From NCBI RefSeq assembly GCF_021869535.1, contig NW_026262668.1, positions 14,492,348-14,556,347 of the forward strand: a DNA stretch of 64,000 nucleotides, read 5' to 3'. A program made the position numbers and the translations under genes. Position 1 is the stretch's first letter; every line of letters begins with the position of its first letter. Below the pieces are notes generated by a model. That model was not told where the DNA came from and ran no database searches. It saw nothing but the letters and a program-made list of their open reading frames with translations. This document shows positions 35,405-46,642 of this stretch, piece after piece. This stretch comes from Mytilus californianus. Its lineage: Eukaryota > Mollusca > Bivalvia > Mytilida > Mytilidae.

Positions 35405-36252
35405 TAACCCCTACTTTTCTTTCCATAATTTGATTACATTTAGTTTAAAATGACATCTTTGAAAAACTTATAAAATCCTTGTTATTTTTTCATCGTTTTT
35501 GAAAGAAAACAGGAGCAATGTTAAATGCATGAAAAATCTGGAGAGAACTATTTCCCGCCACATTTTCAATGGCTTATATCTCGAAAACAAGCACACGGAC
35601 CCTTCATTTTTTTCTGCTTTTTTAGTTTCTTTATTTACACACTTTCAATTCATAACAGTCTTTTAAAAAGCTTGTTATTTTGTAACAGAGTAGCGAACAT
35701 CCTTAAATACTTGTAGCACTACAAAAGAATTTCTATGATATCAAGTCGATAAGTTTGTAGTTCATACATGATTGTCATTGTCTTCATATGAAGTTTCCTG
35801 CTATTTAATGTGGAAGTATTTTGTTAAGAGGGTTAATGGTTTAAACATAATCAACGTGCTTATTAGCGTGCAACATGACAATTCTTGCTTCAATAGCATC
35901 TGGTTTATAAACACAAAATTAAGACATTTTCTTTCAATAAATGGGTTTTTTCTAGAAAAAAATCTATTTGATGCGTGCCAGTATTTACTAATGACTTAAT
36001 ATGCTCTTGAATTACTTGAACTAGACCACAACTCTATAAAGTTAACCTAGATCATCTCTGAATAAAGTAAAATGAAGGTAATGGTCTTTTGTAACTAATT
36101 CAAAAAAACAAAGTTAAATCAGCAAACACTTGATAAATATTTCTCATCAAAACATTTGGCTAGACACTAGACCCAATACTTTTACAATATCTTAAAAAAA
36201 GGGTTATTAAAATATGTATGAAATCAACACTCAAATCCAGAACATCCTTCAT
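35405..36252. other. Intron 2, flank of the retroelement
   Basis: This could contain the element's 5' part, but I see no conserved motif. Confidence 0.45.
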
Positions 36253-36580
36253 CAGTATAAAAATAAGGAGATGTGGTATGATTGCCAATGAGACAACTAT
36301 CCACCAAAGTTCAAATGAAGTAGATGTAAACAATTATAGGCAACCGTACGGCCTACAACAATGAGAAAATTCAATTGAAAAAAACTAACGGCCTAATTTA
36401 TAACAAAACAATTTACGAAAACAAATATGACAGACATGAACCAACAACAACTACTGAACTACAAGCTCCTGACTTGGGACAGGCACATAAAGAATGTGGC
36501 GGGGTTAAACATTTTTGTGATCGTTCAACCCTCCCCTAACCTGGGACAGTGGTGTAACAGTACAATATAAGAACAAACTA
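36253..36580 (+). repeat. Dispersed repeat family B, long copy
   Basis: It starts ataaggagatgtggtatgat, continues ggcaaccgtacggcctacaa, acaaatatgacagacatgaa and ctcctgacttgggacaggca, and ends in gttcaaccctcccctaacct. It is the same full-length structure as 61728-62040. Confidence 0.85.
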
Positions 36581-37814
36581 TAAAAAAGGCTTAACTCATC
36601 ATGTGGATACAAATAGTTGAGAAAGGCTTAACTCATCAGATCGATACAAATAATTGAAAAAAGCTTAACTCATCAGATCAATACAAATACATCTAACAAA
36701 AACACAGAGTGGACGGGAAGGGTCCCCACAACAAAGAGACACTAAGTCCAGATCTGAGAGTACTCGCAGTTACTGACAGCTAGTTCAAAGCCAATAACAA
36801 CTAATAAAAAAAATCATGTATCTAAAACTAAAATATCAATCAGTACACATCCAACATCAAATGGATTTAGTGTAAAGACGTCATTAAATGTCAGAGAAAA
36901 ACATGACCTTGTGCAATGCCAAACTATAGGTATCGACAGATTGTTGTACCGTGAAAGCGAATATGTGTAATATTTAGTATGGTTTTAATTTACTGATAAC
37001 AAAATCAATATTTGTACCAATAAAAACATTTAATTACAGTGTTGAATAGGTAACCTTTTAGAATAAATTAATTTAAATGATTAATAAGTTTACCCGGATC
37101 GCATCTAAATTTCCAGGCTCGGTTTACATTATCACTGTAAAATTTAGGATGTGCTATGCCGTTTGAAATAAGTTTTCTACAGGTACAGCCAAACTTGCAG
37201 ACCAAATTTTGTATCTATGGAAGAAATTAGTAAAGGTTTTGAGTTATTTGTGGTAACGAAATCCCTGACTTAATAATTTACAAGTAATACATAGATTACG
37301 CTCATTGAAATCCAAAACGTCACTACAGACGAGCAAACAAGTTGGGATAGATAAACACCGTAAGGAACATCACCGTCCAAAAAGAGAAAAAAATAACATA
37401 AGGGAAAGAAAACTCATCCCTTTTGTCGTATTTTTTTTTTTGTAGTTTCTGGTGTAATACTGAAATATCTTAATCTAGGAAAGGACAGTTATTGCTGTTA
37501 AATTTTTTTATTTAAAATCAGTTTCTTGGGGTAAATTTCAGCAGTATATTTAGAGAATTCTTGATACGCTTGAAACAAATTTCGAAAGCCAAAAAGGCCT
37601 ACACAGAACATCCAAGGTATTAATTCTGGCATGGGTTTTTTTACTACCATTACTCATTTGACAGAGACGGGTGATTATAACCTCTGGTTCGAATGGAATT
37701 GATATTCTTTTAAAAAATCCCGCATTTACCACCATTTCAAAGCCAACTAAAAATAATATATAAATCATTTTTCCAGACTAAGAACTATGCTGGATTGAGA
37801 TGTGTGGAGGTTTG
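36581..37814. other. Intron 2, mostly featureless
   Basis: A small triplication of ggcttaactcatcagatcga-type words occurs at about 36588-36680. Nothing else is recognisable. Confidence 0.5.
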
Positions 37815-37995
37815 CTATAAATCGTGTCAGTACCGAAGTACTGACTACTGAGTTTGATGATACCCTCGAGGAATGATAGTGGACCAGCAACGGTATCGTC
37901 TCGGTGCTGTAGAAAACGAAAACAATACTTTATAAAGTTCATGCGTCTGAAGCGCTTTTTCTGGATTTACCTTCACCAGGAACGCTGACAGCCTA
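37815..37995 (-). repeat. Dispersed repeat family D, reverse copy
   Basis: It contains tcagtaccgaagtactgac, gcgtctgaagcgctttttct and accttcaccaggaacgctga, the reverse complement of the family D landmarks. Confidence 0.65.
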
Positions 37996-38982
37996 ATATA
38001 TAAGAATATATAAGAAAACAATACAATTAAATACTTTACTGTTTAAAGTTTGTAAACTTTTATGTCTTAAATACAGTTAAAAGTTTACACACTTATTTGA
38101 TTATGTGCATCCTTGATGACTGGTGCCCTCATGTTGCATTTCATTTTCAGAATTACATTAACTGTTGAAATAACTTTTACGGTACCAGATGCACATTTCG
38201 ACTTTGAATGTCCCTTCAGTGATGATCGAGGCCAAAATATTTGAAAATCGAAAACTTATTAAAAAAAATGAAAAGCAAATAAACCAAAAAGTAACTTGAT
38301 ATATCAATCTCCAAGTATTATAAATATTCTCTTGGTTTTTACTGTCAATTAGCTCTACTGCTAATATCTACGTACGAAAGATTAATATTTTTTTACAGCA
38401 TTCAAGTCTTGTTTAATTATTGTTTTACTTTCCGATCTATCGTAAAAGTTTGATTGTGGAAATACACATTTTCAACAATCTCGTCTTGTTTATGTTTGGT
38501 TTTTACTTTCTGATCTATAAAAAAAAGTTTTACTGTCACCGTGGCAATACAAAATATCACGTAGTATTAGAAATATAATTCTTACGGTAAAGGGAATGTC
38601 TCAAAGACATATTTGATATCGTGACCTCGATAATTCAATGTACTTGATATCTACTGGGACTGGTATCTTACTTGTTAGATAGTTTTCCAAGGTATCTAAT
38701 AAACATTCACCTCATATTGCAGATGTACTGTTTATAAGGTTGGTATTTAATAATGAATAAAATAAATAGTTTGTTGTAACAATCTTGTCTTCGTTTTCTT
38801 CCTCCGATCTGTGAATGATTTTTCATTGTTGCATACTCGATATCACGTGGTAATCTGCATACATCGAGATCGTATAAAAGACATAAATAATGACCATTAT
38901 AAATGATCGAAACTTGATGGCATTCCGTAAATTAAAATTCCGAGGAAATTTGAACGGCTAATTGTTGATTATATTAACTCAC
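37996..38982. other. Intron 2, no recognisable feature
   Basis: I see nothing supportable. Confidence 0.5.
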
Positions 38983-38996
38983 ATATATATGTAGGA

Positions 38997-39092
38997 CTCA
39001 GAGGTGCGATGGGGATGCTGAAGTGCGATGGTCACGCTGAAGTGCGCTGGTCCACGCCGAAGTACGATGGTCCTTTCGCTGAAGTGCAATGG
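38997..39092. repeat. Left subterminal array, about 22-bp unit
   Basis: Four to five units of gctgaagtgcgatggtcac and variants. Confidence 0.85.
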
Positions 39093-40074
39093 TTTGGAAT
39101 GACGCCTGAATATTGTGACGTTTTCAAGTACAACGTTACTTTAAATACAACATGGATTCGCAGGCACGAGGATAAGGTTTTGTAGATGAAGATTTAATGC
39201 TAACAAAAGAAAGGAATGGAAAAAAGTCCCGAACAGTTTTGAGCAGTACAGGTAGAGGTTACAAAAATATGTTAAATCATGTCAGGCAGCAAATCATAGG
39301 GAGCAATTAAGCGGCTGAAAGATGAACTTAGTCAGGAAATGGGCTAACCAGTGTTCGGAAGTATGCTGCAAACTTTTTGCACGATAAATTAAATATATTT
39401 ATCTAAATATTTTAATTTTGACTTCTCTCTAAGCATGCGTCCCGTGATTTTATGTGGACAATTCAATAATAAAATTAATTATTAGCAATGTTTTTGCTTC
39501 ATCAAGTTGATATAATGTTGTTTTATTCCCAAGATAAATCCTGCTTTGTAAGAACACCGCCACTCGAGCCTAATTTTAATGTGGTTACAGTGTTAATTTT
39601 CTACAAGTTAGGCGGAAATAAGCATGACTAGTCACTACGTGTACTTCCCAAATTCTCATCCTCAGTGGAGAAGCAGCTAATTTTACAGTGTTTGATGGAA
39701 TATGTGACACTTCTCGCTATAAGTGAAGCATAAATGTACTTGGCGGTGTTTTTACTTCTTGGATTCTGTTCCGACATCAGATAAATGGATGAATGATTAT
39801 TGTGAGCAATTTTCAACTTTTGTCATGACGTGAACAAGTTATATTTGATAAAATGAGATGGACCCAGCCTAGTACCATATGAAGACCTAAACGCTTAATG
39901 TGACGCGCAGTTTATATTTCGTTTGTGGTGTCCTGGTGTGCTGTCGCAAATTCATAGGATGTGTCCGTTGTTATTCTGCGGTTTACATGTTGTAACGTAC
40001 TATTATATTATTATTTATGCATTTCCCTGTGCTGAGTGTTCTTGCGTTTGTTTGTACTGTATTCCTGTCACGTA

Positions 40075-40240
40075 GTGTTGTCATTTTAGCGGTATTTTTA
40101 ACATTGCGGGAGGTTTGACTAGCCATAAAACCAGGTTCAACCCACCATTTTTTGTTCTTAAATTGTCCTGTACCAAGTCAGGAATATAGCAGTTGTTATC
40201 TACAGTCCGTTTCTATGTATGTTGGCGTTTGCTTTTGTTG
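40075..40240 (+). repeat. Dispersed repeat family F-like segment inside the element
   Basis: It contains gactagccataaaaccaggt, tcaacccaccattttttgtt and ctgtaccaagtcaggaatat. It is presumably a nested insertion or part of the element. Confidence 0.6.
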
Positions 40241-40683
40241 TAGTTCAGTGTGTCTGTTGTTCCGTTGTTTTTCTCTTGTAGTTGATGTGTTTCCCTCGGT
40301 TTTAGTTTGTTACCCGGATTTGTTTTTGTTTAATCGAATAATGACTATTGAACAGCGGTATACTACTTTTGCCTTTATTTAACCTTTTTCAACGCTCTTG
40401 AACACTCCATAAAAATACATTTAAATACATTTTCTTCCACTCAAACCCATCATACTTACCTGAGCCATCCATTCTATTTTCTGACTCCGTGCTAATAGGA
40501 GAATTGGCAAATTTGAAATTAGATTTAAAAAAAATACATTTTAAAGTCTTTGGTTTGACCAGAACAGAAATTAAACGATCTCCCAAATGCGAGGCTAGCA
40601 GCTACTTTGGTCAAATCTTATTGATGTTATTTGATTTAAGCAGCCCACGTACATTTTGTTTTTTACTCAATTTTACAGGCCAA

Positions 40684-40930
40684 GTTAGCGTTACAATATC
40701 ACCATCACACTTCACCGTGTTAACCAATGCCCTTCAGCGTGGACCATCGCACTTCAGCGTATCCACCATCGCACTTCAGCGTATCCACCATCGCACTTCA
40801 ACGTAGCTATCAACAAGTTAACGTCACAATTTCACCATCGCACTTCAGCGTATTAACCAACGCACTTCAGCGTGGACCATCACACTTCAGTGTGACCATC
40901 GCGGTTCGGAGTACCATCGCGGTTCCGAGT
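40684..40930. repeat. Right subterminal array, inverse of the left one
   Basis: About ten units of accatcgcacttcagcgt with variants such as accatcgcggttcggagt near the end. Confidence 0.88.
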
Positions 40931-41129
40931 CCTACATATATATATGGGCGTAAACCCCTTATTTCACGAAAAAAAAAAACAGTTCGGTGGAATTATGCAG
41001 TCTTCAACAAAAGACAACTATATATTAGCTCTAATTCACACCGAGTCTACCCAAGTTACGAATAGATCAAACAGAGATTATAAAAGATCTGCTATTAGTC
41101 AAGCAACTAAGTCTTATTTTTCATCAGAA

Positions 41130-42525
41130 TTCTGCAAAATGTGGTAAAAGCATCAAGCTCCTAACACCATTCTAAGCAAAATAAGATATGGAGCCAACCT
41201 GAAAAAATCAACTTCCGTTTTTTTCCAAAATGGCGGACAAAATTGCAAAAATTCTAAACTAAATACCAAAGAAACCGTACACAAGGTGGTAAAACAATGA
41301 AACTTTGTATATTATCTCTTTAGACCCTTCTAACCAAATAAAGATATGAAACCAATATGAAAAACTATCAACTTCCGGTTTTTTCCAAGATGGCGGCCGA
41401 AATAACAAAATGATAAAAAAAAGTCAATAGGACGTTGCAATATTTACAAAAAAAATATATCAGATGAATACAATTGAAAGTAATATATATATACAGTAGC
41501 TGTTATATGCAATAAGACGTTCATTCATCCTGTTTGTGTCGGTAAACCCTATACTCTGCAGTCCATCAGGCACAATCTCCCCCACACTTGCCTAAAGCTG
41601 TACACGGAAGGGCGGATTTGAAACCTTTGCACTGTCCTAGACAACCTTTCTTGCATCCACAGTGAACAAGCTCCTGTAGTGAAGAGGCTGCCTCTGCCAA
41701 TATTGTCCAGAACGGGTTCTTACATGCCGTTGTCTTGCTTCTGGTCCGAGTACACAGTTATTTCGTAGTGCATTTCTTTTAGACAATAAATGAAAATTAA
41801 AAAAAACCCACCTGCTCTTTCTCAATAATATTTTTACAGTGTGTTGTACAACTTTTGGGACAAATTATATCAAAATTATAGAAAACTTCATCGGCTCTCA
41901 CTCAAAATATGGACAATTTCATGTTAAGGGGGTCTTCAAATCTTTTGACAGCTTCCGAAGTGCTAATTTTTAACATTTTTCAGCTAGACCAAATCACTAC
42001 TTTACTTTAAAATTCATGACCCAAATTTTTTTACAGTGTCATTTCACCCCCCTACTTACTATTTGAGTCATAAAACATGGAGAAATAAATTTGAAAGGGG
42101 TATAAAAAAATCGACAAGTAACACACTATGCACACTAGGGACTATAGGGACTACAACGAAAATCAAAGGACGATAACTGTGTACCCGGACCTTCTTCCAA
42201 CCATACAAGTCTGGGGATGGAAGAACAGGCTGTAAAAGCAAACACTGTATCCAAATCAATCCAGCTTGGTACACATAACGTTTGCATGTTGGTAAAGTGC
42301 CTCTCGTGTTGGTGGTACAGACTCGATTGATCTACCTTTATGTGCAAAGAGTGCTTTTCTAGCTTCATTTACACTGTTGGATTCATTTGTCCGATGGTAC
42401 AAAAGAACAACATATCGCTCCAGCAATAGTAGAATTAATTCACGGCATATTGTACTTGGTTTGTCTCTCATCTGTTTAAAAGCAGCTGATACCTCGGGGA
42501 AAGCATTCCATGTATCGCATGCTGT
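41130..42525. repeat. Left arm of long inverted repeat
   Basis: Read as reverse complement it matches 43146-44090 almost throughout: ctccatatcttatttggctt-type end, ccgccatcttggaaaaaacc, tgcatataacagctactata, ggacaatattggcagaggca, caacatgcaaacgtt and ggtatcagctgctttta. It carries an extra segment of about 460 bp (roughly 41745-42205) missing from the other arm. Confidence 0.9.
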
Positions 42526-43145
42526 TTTCTTTCCTCGTCTTGCAAATAAAGATACATTTTAACAACCTGCGTGGAATATTTGTAAAATCCTAGATTTAAG
42601 AGGACCCAAAGATTGTGCAATATCATGAATAGGAATGCAACGGAAATGTTTCCCGGTTGCAAATGCTATCCATATCTCACCAGCTTCTGTGTCCTTAAAT
42701 ACAGATATAGCGATCACAATAACGTCTGTATCTACAGTTTTAATGCTGATCTTTATAAAACCATCCCTGACTGCATCTGCAACGTGAATCATAACTCTCG
42801 TATCTGCTTCTTCGTGTTTGCACGGATGTAGTTTTGACTTGTCTATGTGTGCTTGGTTTGAAATCACATTCTCTCCGACTGTACAGATAACTTTCTTTTC
42901 AGTATTTGCTACTTCTGCCAACTTTTCCGATAGAAACTGAAACAGCTCCCTTTTATTCTCATCAACCCGTAGAAAGCCATGCCAGTTCTTATGGATATTT
43001 GTTTGAGCTTGAACTTGCCTTCGAATTCCCTTCCCCCTCTTTTCTCTGGTTGCACTTTTGAGACTGTTTTCTACATATGTGTCCCGTACTACATCAACGC
43101 GTCCAACATCGCTATTCCGGTTTACTATGTAAAGAACCAACAGTT
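41560..43145 (-). pseudogene. Broken transposon-type gene (HEEADTR / VDTDV family)
   Basis: The minus strand encodes pieces of a protein family I know only as large uncharacterised proteins multiplied in mollusc, cnidarian and other animal genomes. In order: YVENSLKSATREKRGKGIRR, NWHGFLRVDENKRELFQFL, CKHEEADTRVMIHVADA, VDTDVIVIAI, IWIAFATGKHFRCIPIHDIA and LGPLKSRILQIFHAGC (to 42559). An in-frame stop is followed by FARRGKKTACDTWNAFPEVS, KPSTICRELILLLLERYVVL, VPPTREALYQHANVMCTKLD. Then, after a frame change and about 460 bp of extra sequence, comes a Cys-rich end LVHCGCKKGCLGQCKGFK...CGGDCA near 41565-41665. The stop and shifts make it a pseudogene as it stands. The acidic EEAD and DTD motifs resemble the metal-binding acids of PIN/FEN-like nucleases, which is inference only. 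The 43305-43146 part of the same frame is antisense to the other arm and not genuine. Confidence 0.7.
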
Positions 43146-43585
43146 TTACAGCATGGGATACATGGGATGCTTTCCTCGAGGTATCAGCTGCTTTTAGACA
43201 GATGACAGACCAACCAAGTACAATATGCCGTGATTTAATTCTACCATTGCTGGAGCGATACGTTGTTCTTTTGTACCATCGGACAAGTGAATCCAAACAA
43301 AACAAAAAAAATGTAAATAAAGCTAGAAAAGTAATCTTTGCACATAAAGATAGATTTATTGAGTCTGTACCACCAACACAAGATGCACTTTACCAACATG
43401 CAAACGTTCTGTGTACCAAGCTGGATTGATTTGATTACAATGTTTGCTTTTACAGCCTGTTCTTCCATCCCTAGACAACGCATGTAAGAAACCGGTCTGG
43501 ACAATATTGGCAGAGGCAGCCTCTTCACTACAGGAGGTTGTTCACTGTGGGTGCAAGAAAGGTTGTCGAGGACAGTGCTAGTGTT
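43146..43585 (+). pseudogene. Inverted second copy of the C-terminal half
   Basis: The plus strand reads FLEVSAAFRQMTDQPSTICR, LLERYVVLLYHRTSESKQ, IESVPPTQDALYQHANVLCT, then a stop, and in another frame the remains of the Cys-rich tail. It duplicates the end of the minus-strand gene at 41560-43145 in head-to-head orientation. An A-rich insertion (aaacaaaacaaaaaaa) separates the first two segments. Confidence 0.75.
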
Positions 43586-44090
43586 TCAAATCCGCCCTTC
43601 CGTGTACAGCTTTATGCAAGTGTACAAGGAGATTGTGCCTGATGGACTGCAGAGTATAGGGTTTACCGACACAAACAGGATGAATGAACGTCTTATTGCA
43701 TATAACAGCTACTATATATATATTACTTTCAATTCTACTCATCTGATATATTTTTTTTGTAAATATTGCAACGTCCTATTGACTTGTTTTATCATTTTTG
43801 TTATTTCGGCCGCCATCTTGGAAAAAACCGGAAGTTGATAGTTTTTCATATTGGTTTCATATCTTTATTTGGTTAGAAGGGTCTAAAGAGATAATATACA
43901 AAGTTTCATTGTTTTACCACCTTGTGTACGGTTTCTTTGATATTTAGTTTAGAATTTTTGCAATTTTGTCCGCCATCTTGGACAAAACCGGAAGTTGATT
44001 TTTTTCAGGTTGGCTCCATATCTTATTTGGCTTAGAATGGTGCTAGGCGCTTATATACCAAATTTCATGCTTTTACCACATTGTGCAGGG
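43146..44090. repeat. Right arm of long inverted repeat
   Basis: It is complementary to 41130-42525 apart from the 460-bp difference. The unpaired loop between the arms is about 620 bp (42526-43145). The end of the arm at gcttttaccacattgtgcag pairs with ctgcaaaatgtggtaaaagc (41132). Confidence 0.9.
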
Positions 44091-45439
44091 TTTTTCTGAT
44101 ATTTCCTGGACTATATCAACATTTGCACAAAATATTTTAAAAGAAAAATTTCGATCAAGTTATTAGTTATTTTATATACCATCAATATCAGTATTTTTTT
44201 TTTGAACAATTAGTACCTCTATTAAAGACTACCATCGACTTCAATTTTCTAAAACCTTTACTTTCACAACCACAAACAAAATCAATTTTGAATGTGGTTT
44301 GCGAGATATATAAAGATCAAAGACTTCAATTTAAATTTTGCTCTTCCTCCAAATTCATATAGTAATTCATGCAATTCATCTATAGTGACCTAATTAAAAC
44401 TGAAAAAAAGAAGTAGGTTCTAAATGACCAGTATAATATGCAAAATTTAAAGATGTATTGTTTTGGAATGACTTATTCTTTAAATGTGCTGTCGTTCGTC
44501 GTGTGAGTGTTATATTGTTCTATGTCCATTATTGTTAATAACGGAGAAAGCTTTATATTTGAGATCCAAGGTACAATGGTCAGAACTAAACTGTTATATC
44601 ACCACACTCCAATAAGATTATAATACCTTATTCATCTAGTTGGATACCGAATGTTTAGAGAAAAATAGAGTTGTATCTACATGATTTGTCAGATATATTT
44701 GCTCTAAAACAAATTGTAATCAGAATTATCTTAGTAATACTATGCTAAAAAAATTGCATGATTTGAACTTAATCTATGAGTAATACTGAGCAAATCACGC
44801 ATTACAGAATTGATGATATTACAGAATTTAACAATATATAATCTATCTCAAACAGAAATGTTAAAAACAATTTCTCAAAAAGACATGTTTTTGTATTGCA
44901 GTTTTTTATCTCAAGAAAAGAGGGTGCTGTGTTTATTTAAGGTACTTGTTAATTTAAAGAAAACAATGGATCAGAGAGTTGCACTTCAAGTCTATAAATT
45001 CGATTCCTAAATAGCTATTCATATTTCAGTCACATATTGTGCTTTTAAACTTCATCTTGAACTTTGCAACATTAAGACAGATGGACTTACAACATTATAA
45101 AACCCACACGACGCATTGCGGTTGTTAAAAAAATAACAATGTTCTTATAAAATACGATATGTGCGATACATATAGAATATATGTGATGCCATCTATATTG
45201 GCTATTTCAAAGGTCACTATTACCTCTATTCAAGGGTTCATATAACCCTAGCTTGTTTAGTTTGATTGCCGTTTGCAGTTTCTGTGCTTATATTTTTATC
45301 TCTGTTAAGGGGACAAGACAATTGGAAGCTTATCAAACAAACAATCATTTAATTGTTTCAGTTGTTTTGTTTGAAAAAAGTTTCACGGCGATTGATGTGC
45401 AGATTATAGAAAATTAAGAAAAACAAAGATAAAACTCAC
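44091..45439. other. Intron 2, first 1.3 kb, no recognisable feature
   Basis: I see nothing supportable. Confidence 0.5.
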
Positions 45440-45509
45440 CAGTTCAACAGACCCGTACTGTCGTCTGCTGAAAACATCACGTCGAAATGTTAAATCGGAC
45501 GCCGGGGAA
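45440..45509 (-). CDS. GARNL3: GARNL3 exon 2: FSRRQYGSVEL
   Basis: This 70-bp exon has 3' splice site ctttttttcag/T and 5' splice site GAACTG/gtgagt. The first base completes a Ser codon (AG+T) supplied by either first exon; it ends in phase 0. It encodes SPASDLTFRRDVFSRRQYGS then VEL. It matches LGCRRGDFSRKHYGSVELL of GARNL3. It is the first exon common to both predicted transcripts. Confidence 0.92.
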
Positions 45510-45807
45510 CTGAAAAAAAGAAAATTAAGTATTAACGTCGTAATTATGAAAGAACTTTACAACACTGAATTAATTTGTTTCTAACTTGTTGACAAAATGT
45601 TGTTGGCTTTAGAAAAGCATTAAAGTCATCGGCATCTTAATGATACTTCTGGTAGAGTATTTCTATAAATACATGACTGGCGCGAAATCTAAAGATACCT
45701 TTGGGAGTAATATTTCATTTATTTTCTGTTGTTTTGTTTAATGATGATGTATCTTGTACCATGAAAAGGTCAAACGTCGTTACAATACTGATTTATTTTT
45801 TCAAGAA

Positions 45808-46145
45808 TGAATAAAATTGAGAATGGAAATGGGAAATGTGCCAAAGAGACAACAACCCGACAAAAGAGCAGAAAACAGCCGAAGGCCACCAATGAGTCTT
45901 CAACACAGCGAGAAAATCCCGAACCCAGAGGCGGGCTTCAGCTGGCCCTAAACAAAAATGTGTACTAGTTCAATGAAAATGGACGACACACTTAACATAT
46001 AAATTAACTAAAATTAAAGAACATACAAGAATAACAAAGGCCAGAGGCTCCTGACTTGGGACAGGCGCAAAAATGCACTATGGTTAAACATGTTTTGTGA
46101 GATCTCAACCCCACCCTATGCCTCTAGCCAATGAAGAATAAACAA
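45808..46145 (+). repeat. Dispersed repeat, family C joined to the family B tail
   Basis: It begins aaaattgagaatggaaatgg, continues gagacaacaacccgacaaaa, tgagtcttcaacacagcgag and aggcgggcttcagctggccc. Then it has aggctcctgacttgggacag and ctcaaccccaccctatgcct, which resembles the 3' portion of family B. Families B and C may therefore share a 3' module. Confidence 0.8.
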
Positions 46146-46229
46146 AATCTACATGTGATCCATATTTGAAAAAGAATTAACATTTCCAGATCTATATTAC
46201 CCAGAAGTCACTTCTATTGTACTGTTTTA

Positions 46230-46642
46230 TTACAATGTACAAATGATAGTTGTATCAACATGCAACATTAATTTTTAACAATGTACAAATGATTGTTGTA
46301 TCAACTTGCAACATTGTTTTATAACAATGTACAAATGATAGTTGTATCAACATGCAACATTAATTTATAACAATGTACAAATGATTGTTGTATCAACTTG
46401 CAACATTGTTTTATAACAATGTACAAATGATAGTTGTATCAACTTGCAACATTGTTTTGTTACAATGTACAAATGATAGTTGTATCAACTTGCAACATTG
46501 TTTTGTTACAATGTACAAATGATAGTTGTATCAACTTGCAACATTGTTTTGTTACAATGTACAAATGATAGTTGTATCAACTTGCAACATTGTTTTATAA
46601 CAATGTACAAATGATAGTTGTATCAACTTGCAACATTGTTTT
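46230..46642. repeat. Minisatellite, about 46-bp unit, nine copies
   Basis: Units read acaatgtacaaatgatagtt then gtatcaacttgcaacattgt and tttgtt. Left copies alternate atgcaacattaat and cttgcaacattgt types, pointing to dimer duplication; right copies are uniform. Confidence 0.92.

Larger units (their letters stand above)
38983..40944. mobile_element. DNA-transposon-like element with inverted subterminal arrays
   Basis: The ends tatatatgtaggactc (left) and gagtcctacatatata (right, 40927-40942) are exact inverted repeats. Just inside each end is a tandem array built on the same unit in opposite orientation: gctgaagtgcgatggt on the left, accatcgcacttcagcgt on the right. The interior of about 1.6 kb has no transposase I can recognise, and it includes a family F fragment. 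Insertion in a TA-rich site is likely, but the TA-rich ends hide any target duplication. Confidence 0.75.

Noticed and set aside
40460..40491. Possible 32-bp minus-strand exon (tattag / CTCAG/gtaagt)
   Set aside because: Good splice motifs, but 32 bp would break the frame between exons 2 and 3; it may belong to the surrounding mobile element.
43146..43305. N-terminal 50 residues of the 248-residue frame at 42559-43305
   Set aside because: This part is antisense to the right inverted-repeat arm; only the part below about 43145 matches the protein family.
46230..46642. Regular repeats considered as a CRISPR-like array
   Set aside because: Units are contiguous without unique spacers, and the genome is eukaryotic; it is a minisatellite.
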